Shown: piece by piece, positions 33,464 to 41,530 of the stretch | How the letters are laid out: every line of letters begins with the position of its first letter | Position numbering within the stretch: the first letter of the stretch is position 1 | Assembly: GCF_000147875.1 (NCBI RefSeq) | Contig: NC_014507.1 | Location: 2,728,001-2,792,000 of the forward strand | Direction of reading: 5' to 3' | From: Methanolacinia petrolearia DSM 11571 | GTDB taxonomy: Archaea > Halobacteriota > Methanomicrobia > Methanomicrobiales > Methanomicrobiaceae | DNA: 64,000 bases | Notes under the pieces: model-generated | Told to the model about the DNA's origin: nothing | What the model saw: the letters and a program-made list of their open reading frames with translations, nothing else | The model's database searches: none | Position numbers and translations under genes: made by a program

Positions 33464-34753
33464 ATGAAAACGGGAAAAGGTCTGATTTTTTTATTGCTTA
33501 TTCTTGCAACGTGCATTGCAGCACCGGCTGCTGCAGGCGATAAATATTATACGAACGGTCCGGACATCTCCGCCGCGATTGAAGGGACAAACGAACTATC
33601 ACCAGGTACAGATACTACAATAGTAATTTACGTCGAAAACCGCGGCCTGATCGACCTGAAACTGGTAGAGACTACGGATATAACACCAGACTATCTCCCG
33701 ACGACGGCAAAGGGGTTGACGGCAACTCTTAAAAGCGGCATTTCTCCGGTAACAGTAAAATCAGATCCGCAGATTGTGGGCGACATCCCTGAGGGCTATT
33801 ACAAACCGACGCAGTTCTCGATCAATATTCCCCAGGACGCAAAAGAAGGGGATTACGAACTGATGCTCCAGGTAGATTACGAATACATGTACAAAACAGA
33901 TCAGACGGGAACGGATGCAATCTCATACAGGTTCAAAAAGGTCTCAAAAGATATTCCCGTCCTGATAAAGATCAAACCGTCGGTCCAGCTTGAGATCTCA
34001 GACGTCGATACATCCGGCCTTTATGCAGGCGGCGAAGGCTACATCTCGATGAATATCACAAACAGCGGCTCGGACACCGGGAAAGAGACTGCAATATATA
34101 TCAATCCTGTAGGGAAGAACCCGGTGACTCCGATTGAAAACAGCATATATGTCGGCGAATTCAAACCGGGCGATGAGATTAATGCACGCTTCAAGGTTTC
34201 TGTCTCCAGTGATGCAGACCCTTCGCAGACATATCCAATCGAGGTCTACGCGGGCTATAAGAATTACGAGGAAATGAGCTCCCAGACTGCAACGACATCC
34301 ATAGGTGTCGGATTCACCGGAAAGATCAGCTTCGAATCCGTTGGTGAGCCTTCAGTCGCATATGCGGGAGAAAACTCCCTGATATATGTTACATACAAGA
34401 ACACCGGGGATGCAACCGCATACCAGGCAGAAGGAAGAATCAGCGTAGTGGACCCATTCTCAAGCGATGACGACAATGTATATCTCGGAGATCTTGCGCC
34501 CGGAGAATCGGCACAGGGAATCTATAAGGTGAAGGTCTCTTCCGACGCCACGATCAAGCAGTATGCACTCGACTCCGAGATCAGGTATAATGATGCGGAA
34601 AACAACAACTACGTTTCAGACACTGTAAAAGTTATCGTGGATGTCCAAAATGACAGCAATACGACAATAATCATTGCCGGGATTATCATCGCCTTAGTAA
34701 TCATTGCCGCAGCCGGATTCATGATAAGCCACAGAAAAAAGAACAGTGAGTAA
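33464..34753 (+). CDS. COG1361-like surface protein (CARDB-type domains)
   Basis: 429 residues. A signal peptide (about 1-24, ending PAAAG) precedes three beta-sandwich units that begin like DISAAIEGTNELSPGTDTTI and repeat the phrases YVENRG, NITNSGSDTGKETA and TYKNTGDATAYQAEG. A transmembrane helix (IIIAGIIIALVIIAAAGFMI) anchors it at the C terminus, with a short basic tail inside. COG1361 proteins are found next to RND exporters in many methanogens and could act as their external partners. The RND gene at 31009-33252 is just across a divergent promoter. Confidence 0.85.
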   Translation: MKTGKGLIFLLLILATCIAAPAAAGDKYYTNGPDISAAIEGTNELSPGTDTTIVIYVENRGLIDLKLVETTDITPDYLPTTAKGLTATLKSGISPVTVKSDPQIVGDIPEGYYKPTQFSINIPQDAKEGDYELMLQVDYEYMYKTDQTGTDAISYRFKKVSKDIPVLIKIKPSVQLEISDVDTSGLYAGGEGYISMNITNSGSDTGKETAIYINPVGKNPVTPIENSIYVGEFKPGDEINARFKVSVSSDADPSQTYPIEVYAGYKNYEEMSSQTATTSIGVGFTGKISFESVGEPSVAYAGENSLIYVTYKNTGDATAYQAEGRISVVDPFSSDDDNVYLGDLAPGESAQGIYKVKVSSDATIKQYALDSEIRYNDAENNNYVSDTVKVIVDVQNDSNTTIIIAGIIIALVIIAAAGFMISHRKKNSE

Positions 34754-34771
34754 CCGGATAAGGGTATTCCA

Positions 34772-36118
34772 ATGAATTGCATGGCTTCAGAAAATAAAAA
34801 CCGGAATACTGCGGCAATGGGAAAGCCGGCCGTCTTTTTAATCTCCGTAATACTCCTGATGCTTTTCGCAACAGGACCTGTTGCTGCAGGCGAGAAGTTC
34901 GTGTGGAGTGAGCCCTTCCTCTCCGCGACGATTACAGGCTCAAACGAGTTCTACCCGGGAAATAACTACGAGATCGAGATCGTCATTGAAAACATGGCCG
35001 AGGACACGAACGAGATCCTGACCCTTTACCCGAATTTAGTGCCTGTACCTCCCTCGGCTGCTCTCGGAACCGAGGTGACACTTCTCCCGGGAGATTCATC
35101 GGCAGTGATCAAAAGCGGAAGTTACATGGTCGGGGATATACTCAAAGGTGAGTCCGCAACAGTCAGTTATATTGTGTATATCCCGGAGGATGCGAAGGCA
35201 GGAAACTATAATCTCTCGCTTGTGACAGATTCGGACTATCTCTCGTACGGTTATCTCATAACGGAATCCGAGATAAGATACGACTATGGAGAATCTGTAC
35301 AGGTGATAAACATCCCCGTAAAGATCAAAGGAAAGATAATTCCCGGGATCATTTCGGTCGACTACGAGAATCTTGACTCTGGGAAGCAGGGATATATCGG
35401 TTTGACATTCAAAAACGACGGTTATGCATACGGCAAAAATGCCGAGGCTATACTCACGTTTCCCGTGGGCAGCCCCGTAACTCTTGAAGAAGGAAGTGTT
35501 TTTATCGGAAACATCTCCCCCGGGGAGACAAAGAACGCACGCTTCAAGGCACAGGTGAACGAAAGCGTTAATTCCGGTGAATATCCTGCAGATTTCATAA
35601 TATCGTATACCGACGAGTACGGGAACCAGGCTGAATCTGACGATGTGACAGTGGGTATAAGCACGGGGGCCGGACCGAAGTTCGAGGTCGTGACTGAAGA
35701 TATCACCATATCACCGGGAGAGACCAGGAAAATCAGTGTCACCTACAAAAACACCGGAGATGCAACCGCATACGATGCAAGTTCCAGAATAACGGCAAAT
35801 GATCCTTTTACAGCCGTATCCGACTCTGCAATGCTCGGCGAGATTGCACCCGGGGAGACCGTGACGGCCGAATATACCATCTCTCTCGACAGGACTGCAA
35901 TAATCAAACCCTACGGCCTGAACACCGAGATAAAATATTACGACAAACTCGACAATCTTTGCCTTTCCGACGAGCTGAAGGTGGAGATTACGGCAGAGGA
36001 CAGGTTCGATATCGTATCCGCAATCACGAACCCTGTCGTTGTTGCGATACTGATGGCAGCAGTTCTCCTGGGGATCTATTATATCTACAGGAAAGAAAGC
36101 AGAGAACACGAGGATTAA
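34772..36118 (+). CDS. COG1361-like surface protein, paralogue
   Basis: 448 residues, similar to the preceding protein over its full length: signal helix (about 18-40, ending PVAAGEK), three CARDB-type units and a C-terminal helix (NPVVVAILMAAVLLGIYYIY) with a charged tail. The motif TYKNTGDATAYDAS is nearly identical in both proteins, which points to tandem duplication. The gene follows by 18 bp in the same operon. The N-terminal ATG leaves a 17-residue polar stretch before the signal helix; a later ATG at residue 4 or 16 may be used. Confidence 0.83.
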   Translation: MNCMASENKNRNTAAMGKPAVFLISVILLMLFATGPVAAGEKFVWSEPFLSATITGSNEFYPGNNYEIEIVIENMAEDTNEILTLYPNLVPVPPSAALGTEVTLLPGDSSAVIKSGSYMVGDILKGESATVSYIVYIPEDAKAGNYNLSLVTDSDYLSYGYLITESEIRYDYGESVQVINIPVKIKGKIIPGIISVDYENLDSGKQGYIGLTFKNDGYAYGKNAEAILTFPVGSPVTLEEGSVFIGNISPGETKNARFKAQVNESVNSGEYPADFIISYTDEYGNQAESDDVTVGISTGAGPKFEVVTEDITISPGETRKISVTYKNTGDATAYDASSRITANDPFTAVSDSAMLGEIAPGETVTAEYTISLDRTAIIKPYGLNTEIKYYDKLDNLCLSDELKVEITAEDRFDIVSAITNPVVVAILMAAVLLGIYYIYRKESREHED

Positions 36119-36331
36119 CCGATTATCCCCAAAAAATAACTATTTTATTTCCAAACTTTTCAGCAGACAAGCCGCCGGGTTCATTGATTTAGAACTGCGC
36201 TACAGACTCCTGCCATTTCCAATTCAGTAAAAAAAACACACTTGAAAATTTTATTTGAGTGACAGGATCACGTTTTCCGGCTGAATCCTGTTCCCGGTGA
36301 TTGAACCACGAATTGCCAACATACCCCTGTA

Positions 36332-36346
36332 AAATTCCGGGAATTT
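36332..36346. promoter_or_regulatory. Palindrome upstream of moxR promoter
   Basis: AAATTCCGGGAATTT is a perfect 7-1-7 palindrome 20 bp upstream of the TATA box. This is where archaeal activators often bind. The regulator is unknown. Confidence 0.45.
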
Positions 36347-36366
36347 AACCGAAAGCATCAGGATCA

Positions 36367-36375
36367 TTTATATAA
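36367..36375 (+). promoter_or_regulatory. TATA box of moxR operon
   Basis: TTTATATAA is a textbook archaeal TATA box. Transcription should start near 36398, giving a leader of about 38 nt that ends in the ribosome site AGGAGGT, 4 nt before the ATG of the MoxR gene. Confidence 0.65.
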
Positions 36376-36436
36376 GAATCCAAAAAATAGTGAAAGGACC
36401 TCACAAGAGCATTATTTTTGATTTCAGGAGGTAAAA

Positions 36437-37423
36437 ATGGATTCAGAAATTGAAGAACTAAACAGAAAAGCATCAAAATATTCAGAACAACTCAACAATA
36501 TCAAGAATGAAGTAAAAAAGACAATTGTAGGCCAGGATGAAGTCATCGAAAGGCTCCTTATCGCCCTTTCCGCCGGCGGGCATGTCCTCCTCGAGGGAGT
36601 GCCGGGGATTGCGAAAACCCTGACCATCAAGACTCTTTCCGAGTGCATAGATACTGATTTCTCACGTATTCAGTTTACACCCGACCTCCTGCCTTCCGAC
36701 ATTGTCGGAACCAGAATCTACAACCACCAGAACGGAGAGTTCAGTACGGTTAAAGGGCCGATATTTGCCAATTTTATTCTCGCAGACGAGATCAACCGTG
36801 CACCCCCGAAGGTCCAGTCGGCACTCCTCGAAGCCATGCAGGAGTACCAGGTTACAATACAGGGCAGCACGTTTCCGCTGACAAATCCCTTCTTCGTACT
36901 TGCAACCGAAAACCCGATCGAATCCGAAGGAACATATCCCCTCCCCGAGGCTCAGGTCGACAGGTTCATGCTTAAGGTTATGATGACCTATCCCGAACTT
37001 GAAGACGAAGTCACCGTTTTAGACAGGTTCACCGGGGGATATACGGTAAGACCTGAAAAAGTAATCTCCGCCGACAAAATAATCGAAATCCGGAGATTCG
37101 TAAAGGAGATCTACGCAGAATCCGAGATAAAAAAATACTGTGCATCGCTGGTCGACGCTACCCGCAATCCCGGGAAGTACGGTATCGATGCCGCGAATTA
37201 CATCTCGTGCGGGGCATCGCCGAGGGCCTCGATCTATCTCGTCCTCGGGGCGAAGGCACATGCCCTTCTTATGGGAAGGGGCTACGTCACACCGCAGGAT
37301 GTTAAATTCATAGCGCCCGATGTGCTCAGGCACAGGATCCTCCTTACATATGAAGCGGAAGCCGAAGGCGTCACTTCGGATGACCTGATAGAGAAGATAC
37401 TGCAGTCGGTTACTGTTCCCTGA
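36437..37423 (+). CDS. MoxR-family AAA+ ATPase
   Basis: 328 residues. Walker A is GVPGIAKTLT near residue 54-63 and Walker B ILADEINRAPPKVQSALLEA near 113-132; ATENPIESEGTYPLPEAQVDRF holds sensor 1 and the arginine region. MoxR ATPases work with VWA-domain proteins as chaperones for metal insertion or complex assembly. It opens a four-gene operon with DUF58, VWA and a Ser-rich membrane protein, the usual MoxR partners. Confidence 0.95.
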   Translation: MDSEIEELNRKASKYSEQLNNIKNEVKKTIVGQDEVIERLLIALSAGGHVLLEGVPGIAKTLTIKTLSECIDTDFSRIQFTPDLLPSDIVGTRIYNHQNGEFSTVKGPIFANFILADEINRAPPKVQSALLEAMQEYQVTIQGSTFPLTNPFFVLATENPIESEGTYPLPEAQVDRFMLKVMMTYPELEDEVTVLDRFTGGYTVRPEKVISADKIIEIRRFVKEIYAESEIKKYCASLVDATRNPGKYGIDAANYISCGASPRASIYLVLGAKAHALLMGRGYVTPQDVKFIAPDVLRHRILLTYEAEAEGVTSDDLIEKILQSVTVP

Positions 37424-37453
37424 GGCCGCCCGGGCATCATGGAGGAATCAGGG

Positions 37454-38389
37454 ATGAAAATGAATCTCTTAAAAAGTGACGAAAAGTCCCCGGAAGAAAT
37501 ACCGCCCCGGAGAGGAGACTGCAGGGATCTCATAAAGAAGATCTCCGATGTCGAGATCTATACTAAGATCTACGTCGAAGGGCTACTGGCGGGACAGCAT
37601 ATGTCCGTATTCAAGGGGCAGGGCATCGAATTCACCGACATAAGAGAGTATGTACCGGGAGACGACATCAGGGCCATTGACTGGAATGTAACGGCAAGGC
37701 TCAACCACCCGTACGTAAAGGAGTTCACGGAAGAGAGGGACCAGACCTTCTATATTGCCGCGGACTACTCCGGCTCGGGAAAATTCGGGATGGAAATACC
37801 CAAATTCGAGAGGATGATAGAGATCTGCGCCTCGATCGGATTCGCGGCACTGAAGAATAACGACAGGGTAGGACTCTGCATATTCACGGATAGGGTAGAG
37901 AAGTTCATACCCGCAAGACGCGGGAGAAAGCACCTGATAAGATTGCTGAACACGATGATCTCGTTTACCCCGAAATCCAGGGCAACGGATATCGCCCCGA
38001 CCGTTACATTCCTGTCTAAGGCCGTCAAAAGAAGAAGCTCGATAATTATTGTCTCGGATTTTTACACCGAAGGCTTCCAGAAACCGCTGAAGATCCTGAA
38101 CAACCGCCATGAGGTAATCGCAGTAAGACTGACAGACCCGAGGGAGTCCGAACTCCCGGATGTCGGCCTTATAGAGCTAGAAGATCCTGAGACAGGCGAA
38201 CAGATCCTCGTCGACACTTCGGATGAAAAGATCAGGTCCGAATACAGACGATGTGTTGCAGAAGAAGAGGAGAAGATATCGTCCTCTTTCAGAAAGTGCA
38301 GGATCGGCTGCGCAGATATAAAGACCTCGGACAGGTACGATATCGTCCTCAGGAAATTCTTCTCGGATGATATCAGAAGGAAAGCCTGA
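37454..38389 (+). CDS. DUF58 (VWA-like) protein
   Basis: 311 residues. The DUF58 core is seen in GQGIEFTDIREYVPGDDIRA followed by IDWNVTARLNHPYVKEFTEE, and a VWA-like fold continues (FYIAADYSGSGKF, with the MIDAS-like DxSxS). The ATG at 37454 lies 8 nt after GGAGG; the ATG at 37439 overlaps that site and is less likely. It is cytoplasmic, without membrane helices, and is the partner of the MoxR ATPase. Only 2 bp separate it from the next gene. Confidence 0.92.
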   Translation: MKMNLLKSDEKSPEEIPPRRGDCRDLIKKISDVEIYTKIYVEGLLAGQHMSVFKGQGIEFTDIREYVPGDDIRAIDWNVTARLNHPYVKEFTEERDQTFYIAADYSGSGKFGMEIPKFERMIEICASIGFAALKNNDRVGLCIFTDRVEKFIPARRGRKHLIRLLNTMISFTPKSRATDIAPTVTFLSKAVKRRSSIIIVSDFYTEGFQKPLKILNNRHEVIAVRLTDPRESELPDVGLIELEDPETGEQILVDTSDEKIRSEYRRCVAEEEEKISSSFRKCRIGCADIKTSDRYDIVLRKFFSDDIRRKA

Positions 38390-38391
38390 AC

Positions 38392-39342
38392 ATGACAGGA
38401 TTCTACAGCCCCGAATGGCTCCTGGGACTTCTAATTCTTCCGGTCTGCTGGTATTATATCCGGAATTCCGCAAAGAAGAGAAAACAGGAGGCGATGGTAT
38501 TCTCAAGGGTCAGTTTCCTGAAGAGCGCCCTTGGCGACGTCTCGAAATCCAAAAGGCCGAAGATACTGGTGATACTGATCCTTGCAGCAGTCGGTTTCAT
38601 TTTCATCGGCCTTGCAGACCCGCATATTCCACTCGAACAGACAAAAGAGGGAGTAAATGTTGTTCTGGTTATCGACGATTCAGGGAGTATGCAGGCGACC
38701 GACTACTCTCCCAACAGGCTTGAGGCGACGAAAAGTGCGGCTGAAGAGCTCATAAACGATCTTGATCCCAAGGACTATGTAGGAATAGTCGTCTTCGAAT
38801 CGGGAGCCTCGACTGCAAGCTACCTGTCCCCTGACAAGGACAGTGTAATCGAGAATCTCGAGAATATAATGGAAAAGGACGGTGCAACCGCCATCGGTGA
38901 CGGTCTCTCACTCGGGATAAATATGGCCGATTCGATCCCGAACAGGAAGAAGGTCGTAATCCTGCTCTCGGACGGTGTGAACAATGCAGGAGTGATATCT
39001 CCGGATGAAGCCATCCAGTTCGCCAAAGACAGCGATATACAGGTATTCACCATTGGTATGGGTTCGGAACAGCCCGTCGTTATGGGATACGACTGGTTCG
39101 GAAACCCGCAGTATGCAGAACTCGATGAGGCGACCCTGAAGGAGATCGCGGACGAAACAGGCGGCAAATATTTCAAATCGGTCGACGACCAGACACTTAA
39201 CGAGATCTACTCCAATATCAATTCGGAGATAAAGCGTGAGAAAGAGGACACCAGCATAGCATACCTCTTCTTCATAGGCACACTGGTTCTGCTGCTCGCA
39301 GAGATCTACATAAGATACGGGAGGGGGCGGATCATACAGTGA
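38392..39342 (+). CDS. VWA-domain membrane protein (BatA-like)
   Basis: 316 residues. Two N-terminal helices (about 8-25 and 55-75) and one C-terminal helix (about 290-310) flank a VWA domain. The MIDAS motif DDSGSMQ is near residue 97, with the conserved Thr in KDGATAIGDGLSLG and the Asp in LLSDGVNNAG. It matches the BatA/BatB proteins of MoxR operons. The domain is likely on the outer face. Overlap with the next gene is 4 bp (GTGA). Confidence 0.92.
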   Translation: MTGFYSPEWLLGLLILPVCWYYIRNSAKKRKQEAMVFSRVSFLKSALGDVSKSKRPKILVILILAAVGFIFIGLADPHIPLEQTKEGVNVVLVIDDSGSMQATDYSPNRLEATKSAAEELINDLDPKDYVGIVVFESGASTASYLSPDKDSVIENLENIMEKDGATAIGDGLSLGINMADSIPNRKKVVILLSDGVNNAGVISPDEAIQFAKDSDIQVFTIGMGSEQPVVMGYDWFGNPQYAELDEATLKEIADETGGKYFKSVDDQTLNEIYSNINSEIKREKEDTSIAYLFFIGTLVLLLAEIYIRYGRGRIIQ

Positions 39343-40919
39343 AAGCAAAAATTCTCCTTTTTTTGCTAATCGCCTCCATGCTGATCGTCGCCCCGGTTCT
39401 CGCGGACGATATCACGTTCACGATAGAACAGAGGGACTACTATTTCAATACAGGAGAGACCGCCGAAATTCCGATAGAATACCTGAATAATCTCGGGAAT
39501 TCCGTCTCCGGCCAGATGATCTACACTACCGCCGAAGGAGTAAACTCGGGGGGATTCACGTACTCCAGTTCAAGTACTCACAGCACCTCGCTCACGATTC
39601 CTTCAGGTACAGGAAACTTCTATCTTACCGGGCTTACATCCGATTCCGAAAAAGTAATCGATCTCGATATTTCATTTCAGTATTCGGACGGAGGAAGTTC
39701 GAAGACAGTGACCCTCGGAACAATTACGGTTCACTTCACCTCAGATTCCACAGGGATGAACAGCCAGAATCCCCAAACCAGCCAGGAAAGTGCCACATCT
39801 TCGTCATCTTCATCTTCGCAGTCTTCGACATCCCAGCAGTACAGCACTACGATAAGCCAGATGATCGGAGGCTCCTCAACACAGCAGGCATCATCGTCCC
39901 AGCAGGCACTGCAGAACAACCAGCAGAACTACAACTCCGACGCACTTAAAAGTCAGATGGAGGCAAGATCCAATGAGATTGCGGAGCAGAAGGAGGCCCT
40001 CTCCGATGTTATGGAAAACGACGACCTGCTTAGCAGCGTGGAGGAAAAACTTTCAGACGAAGGTTTTGAACCTGTGGACGATTCCGAATCGATCAGCCCC
40101 GAAAGCAGTACGGACGGCACATTCACGAAAGAGTACAGCAGCCCGGACGGAAGTTCGGTCACTCTCTCAGGAAATATCGAAAACGGCGAGGTCACGTCAG
40201 CGGAAGCGTCATTTGATCCGACAGAGCAGGAGAGCCTGATTCCCCAGAGCCTCCTGGAGAACACAACGTACCAGGGATACCTCAAATCCCTTACTGATGA
40301 TGGCTTTGCCTCAACTTCGGCTTCCATAAATTATACCAAAAGCGAAGCGCTGTTTAACCAGACCTTTGCATCTGCTTCAGGTGTGGATAATGGTGAAAAC
40401 AACCCGTTCATAAACGCAACACTGACAAATGACCTGGAGAACATTACCTCGGTTCAGCTCACCCGTGATGCGAATTATTCATGGCTGATTCCTGTATTCA
40501 TTATAATACTGGCCGTAGTTCTCTGCGCAGCCGGCTGGTTCGTCTATAACAGGTACTTCCGGAAAAACGAGGTTGAAGAGATCCTGCCTCCGGTTTCAAG
40601 AAAGCCTGCATTCAACTACAGGGAGTATGCAGAAAAGCTGCTCCGGGAGGCTGAAGGTGCCTTCGAAGAAGGAAACTATGTCATCGCATACGGTTTTGCC
40701 GGACAGGCCCTGAGAGTTTATCTTTCAAACCGCTATTACAAAGGGACGGAGATGACGAATGAGGAGATCTTTACAAAGATTGCATTGAGCAACGAAACAA
40801 GATGGGCGGTAAAAACAATCCTCGATAACTGCGCAATGGTGGAGTTTGCAAAAGGAGCACCGGACACGGACAGATTTGAAGAGATCGTGTCATATATCAG
40901 GAAGATGATCGCAGAATGA
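39339..40919 (+). CDS. Ser-rich membrane protein with DUF4129-like tail
   Basis: 526 residues. A signal peptide (1-22) precedes a beta domain (about 25-130). A Ser/Gln/Thr-rich region (about 140-205; ATSSSSSSSQSSTSQQ) is likely disordered or glycosylated. A mixed domain then leads to a transmembrane helix (about 383-403). The cytoplasmic tail, FNYREYAEKLLREAEGAFEE and GFAGQALRVYLSNRYYKG, is a helical region like the C-terminal DUF4129 part of proteins in MoxR operons. It starts at a GTG that overlaps the VWA stop. No known enzyme motif is present. The role with MoxR is inferred from position. Confidence 0.8.
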   Translation: MKAKILLFLLIASMLIVAPVLADDITFTIEQRDYYFNTGETAEIPIEYLNNLGNSVSGQMIYTTAEGVNSGGFTYSSSSTHSTSLTIPSGTGNFYLTGLTSDSEKVIDLDISFQYSDGGSSKTVTLGTITVHFTSDSTGMNSQNPQTSQESATSSSSSSSQSSTSQQYSTTISQMIGGSSTQQASSSQQALQNNQQNYNSDALKSQMEARSNEIAEQKEALSDVMENDDLLSSVEEKLSDEGFEPVDDSESISPESSTDGTFTKEYSSPDGSSVTLSGNIENGEVTSAEASFDPTEQESLIPQSLLENTTYQGYLKSLTDDGFASTSASINYTKSEALFNQTFASASGVDNGENNPFINATLTNDLENITSVQLTRDANYSWLIPVFIIILAVVLCAAGWFVYNRYFRKNEVEEILPPVSRKPAFNYREYAEKLLREAEGAFEEGNYVIAYGFAGQALRVYLSNRYYKGTEMTNEEIFTKIALSNETRWAVKTILDNCAMVEFAKGAPDTDRFEEIVSYIRKMIAE

Positions 40920-41530
40920 GTTTCCATGCTTTGAAATCCACGGATTTTAATCTAAATCAGAAATAACCTTCTGATAAATTAATACTCTTACTTTATCTCA
41001 GAAGGGAGGGGGGAAGATTTCCCCACTGAAATCCTCTCTCTCGTCGCTATAGGTCAGAGTCGGGATGGAAAAGCATCCTCTTCGATCATCGGTTCACTCA
41101 TTAAAGACTGTTTTTCCGGCCGGGGCTGCCCCGGAGGGGCTTATGCCCTCAGACAGATCCTTTTCTTTTAATCGAACGCTGATGTATAATCGGAATTCTT
41201 TTTCAATCAAAAAAAATCATTCAAAACAGGCTTTTAAAAAGGAAGGATAAGCTGGCGGATCACTCCACCGTTCGCCTCCCGAATGAAAATATATCCTGAT
41301 TGTTAATAAGCCCTTTCAACGATATAACGGACTGGCATGGAGATCAGTTGAAAATAACTTTTATGTGATGTGGTGTGAAAACTCTGCAACTACAAAAGAC
41401 CCCGTTGTCGGTGCATGAATAAAAAAGCACCCATTTTCTTTTCCTGCGCTCCCGTTCACAGTGTGTAAAAACCTCAATAAAGGAAATAACGTCATTTTTG
41501 GATTAACTGTTTGGGTAAAAAAAGAAAAAA
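40920..41530. other. 612-bp gap between converging genes
   Basis: No protein gene is convincing on either strand. The gap lies between the 3' ends of two convergent genes, so no promoter for those genes is needed here. It holds an inverted repeat, ATCAGAA-N6-TTCTGAT (40956-40975), four hairpins (41010-41148, see the RNA entry), and next to the pyrophosphatase stop a run that is U-rich on the minus strand (41517-41530), likely its terminator. Confidence 0.6.
41002..41170 (+). ncRNA. Candidate structured non-coding RNA gene
   Basis: Four hairpins lie in 140 nt: GGGGAA-GAT-TTCCCC (41010-41024), GGATG-GAAAAG-CATCC (41063-41078), CCGGGG-CTG-CCCCGG (41120-41134) and GGGC-TTAT-GCCC (41137-41148). 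A TATA-like TAAATTAATA (about 40975-40984) would start a transcript near 41002-41010, and a T-rich run CCTTTTCTTTT (41159-41169) could end it. An inverted repeat covers the region just upstream of the TATA. No known RNA family (RNase P, SRP, snoRNA) is recognised. The strand is inferred from this order. Confidence 0.35.

Larger units (their letters stand above)
36119..36436. other. Intergenic regulatory region upstream of moxR operon
   Basis: 318 bp with no gene. It contains an inverted repeat ACAGGAT/ATCCTGT (36262-36268 and 36285-36291, 16 bp apart), the palindrome at 36332-36346 and the moxR promoter at 36367. The rest is AT-rich and shows nothing else. Confidence 0.6.

Noticed and set aside
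41065-41250. Open frame of 61 codons in the gap before hppA
   Set aside because: It overlaps GC-rich hairpins, has no ribosome site and codes for a low-complexity peptide. The RNA reading is better.
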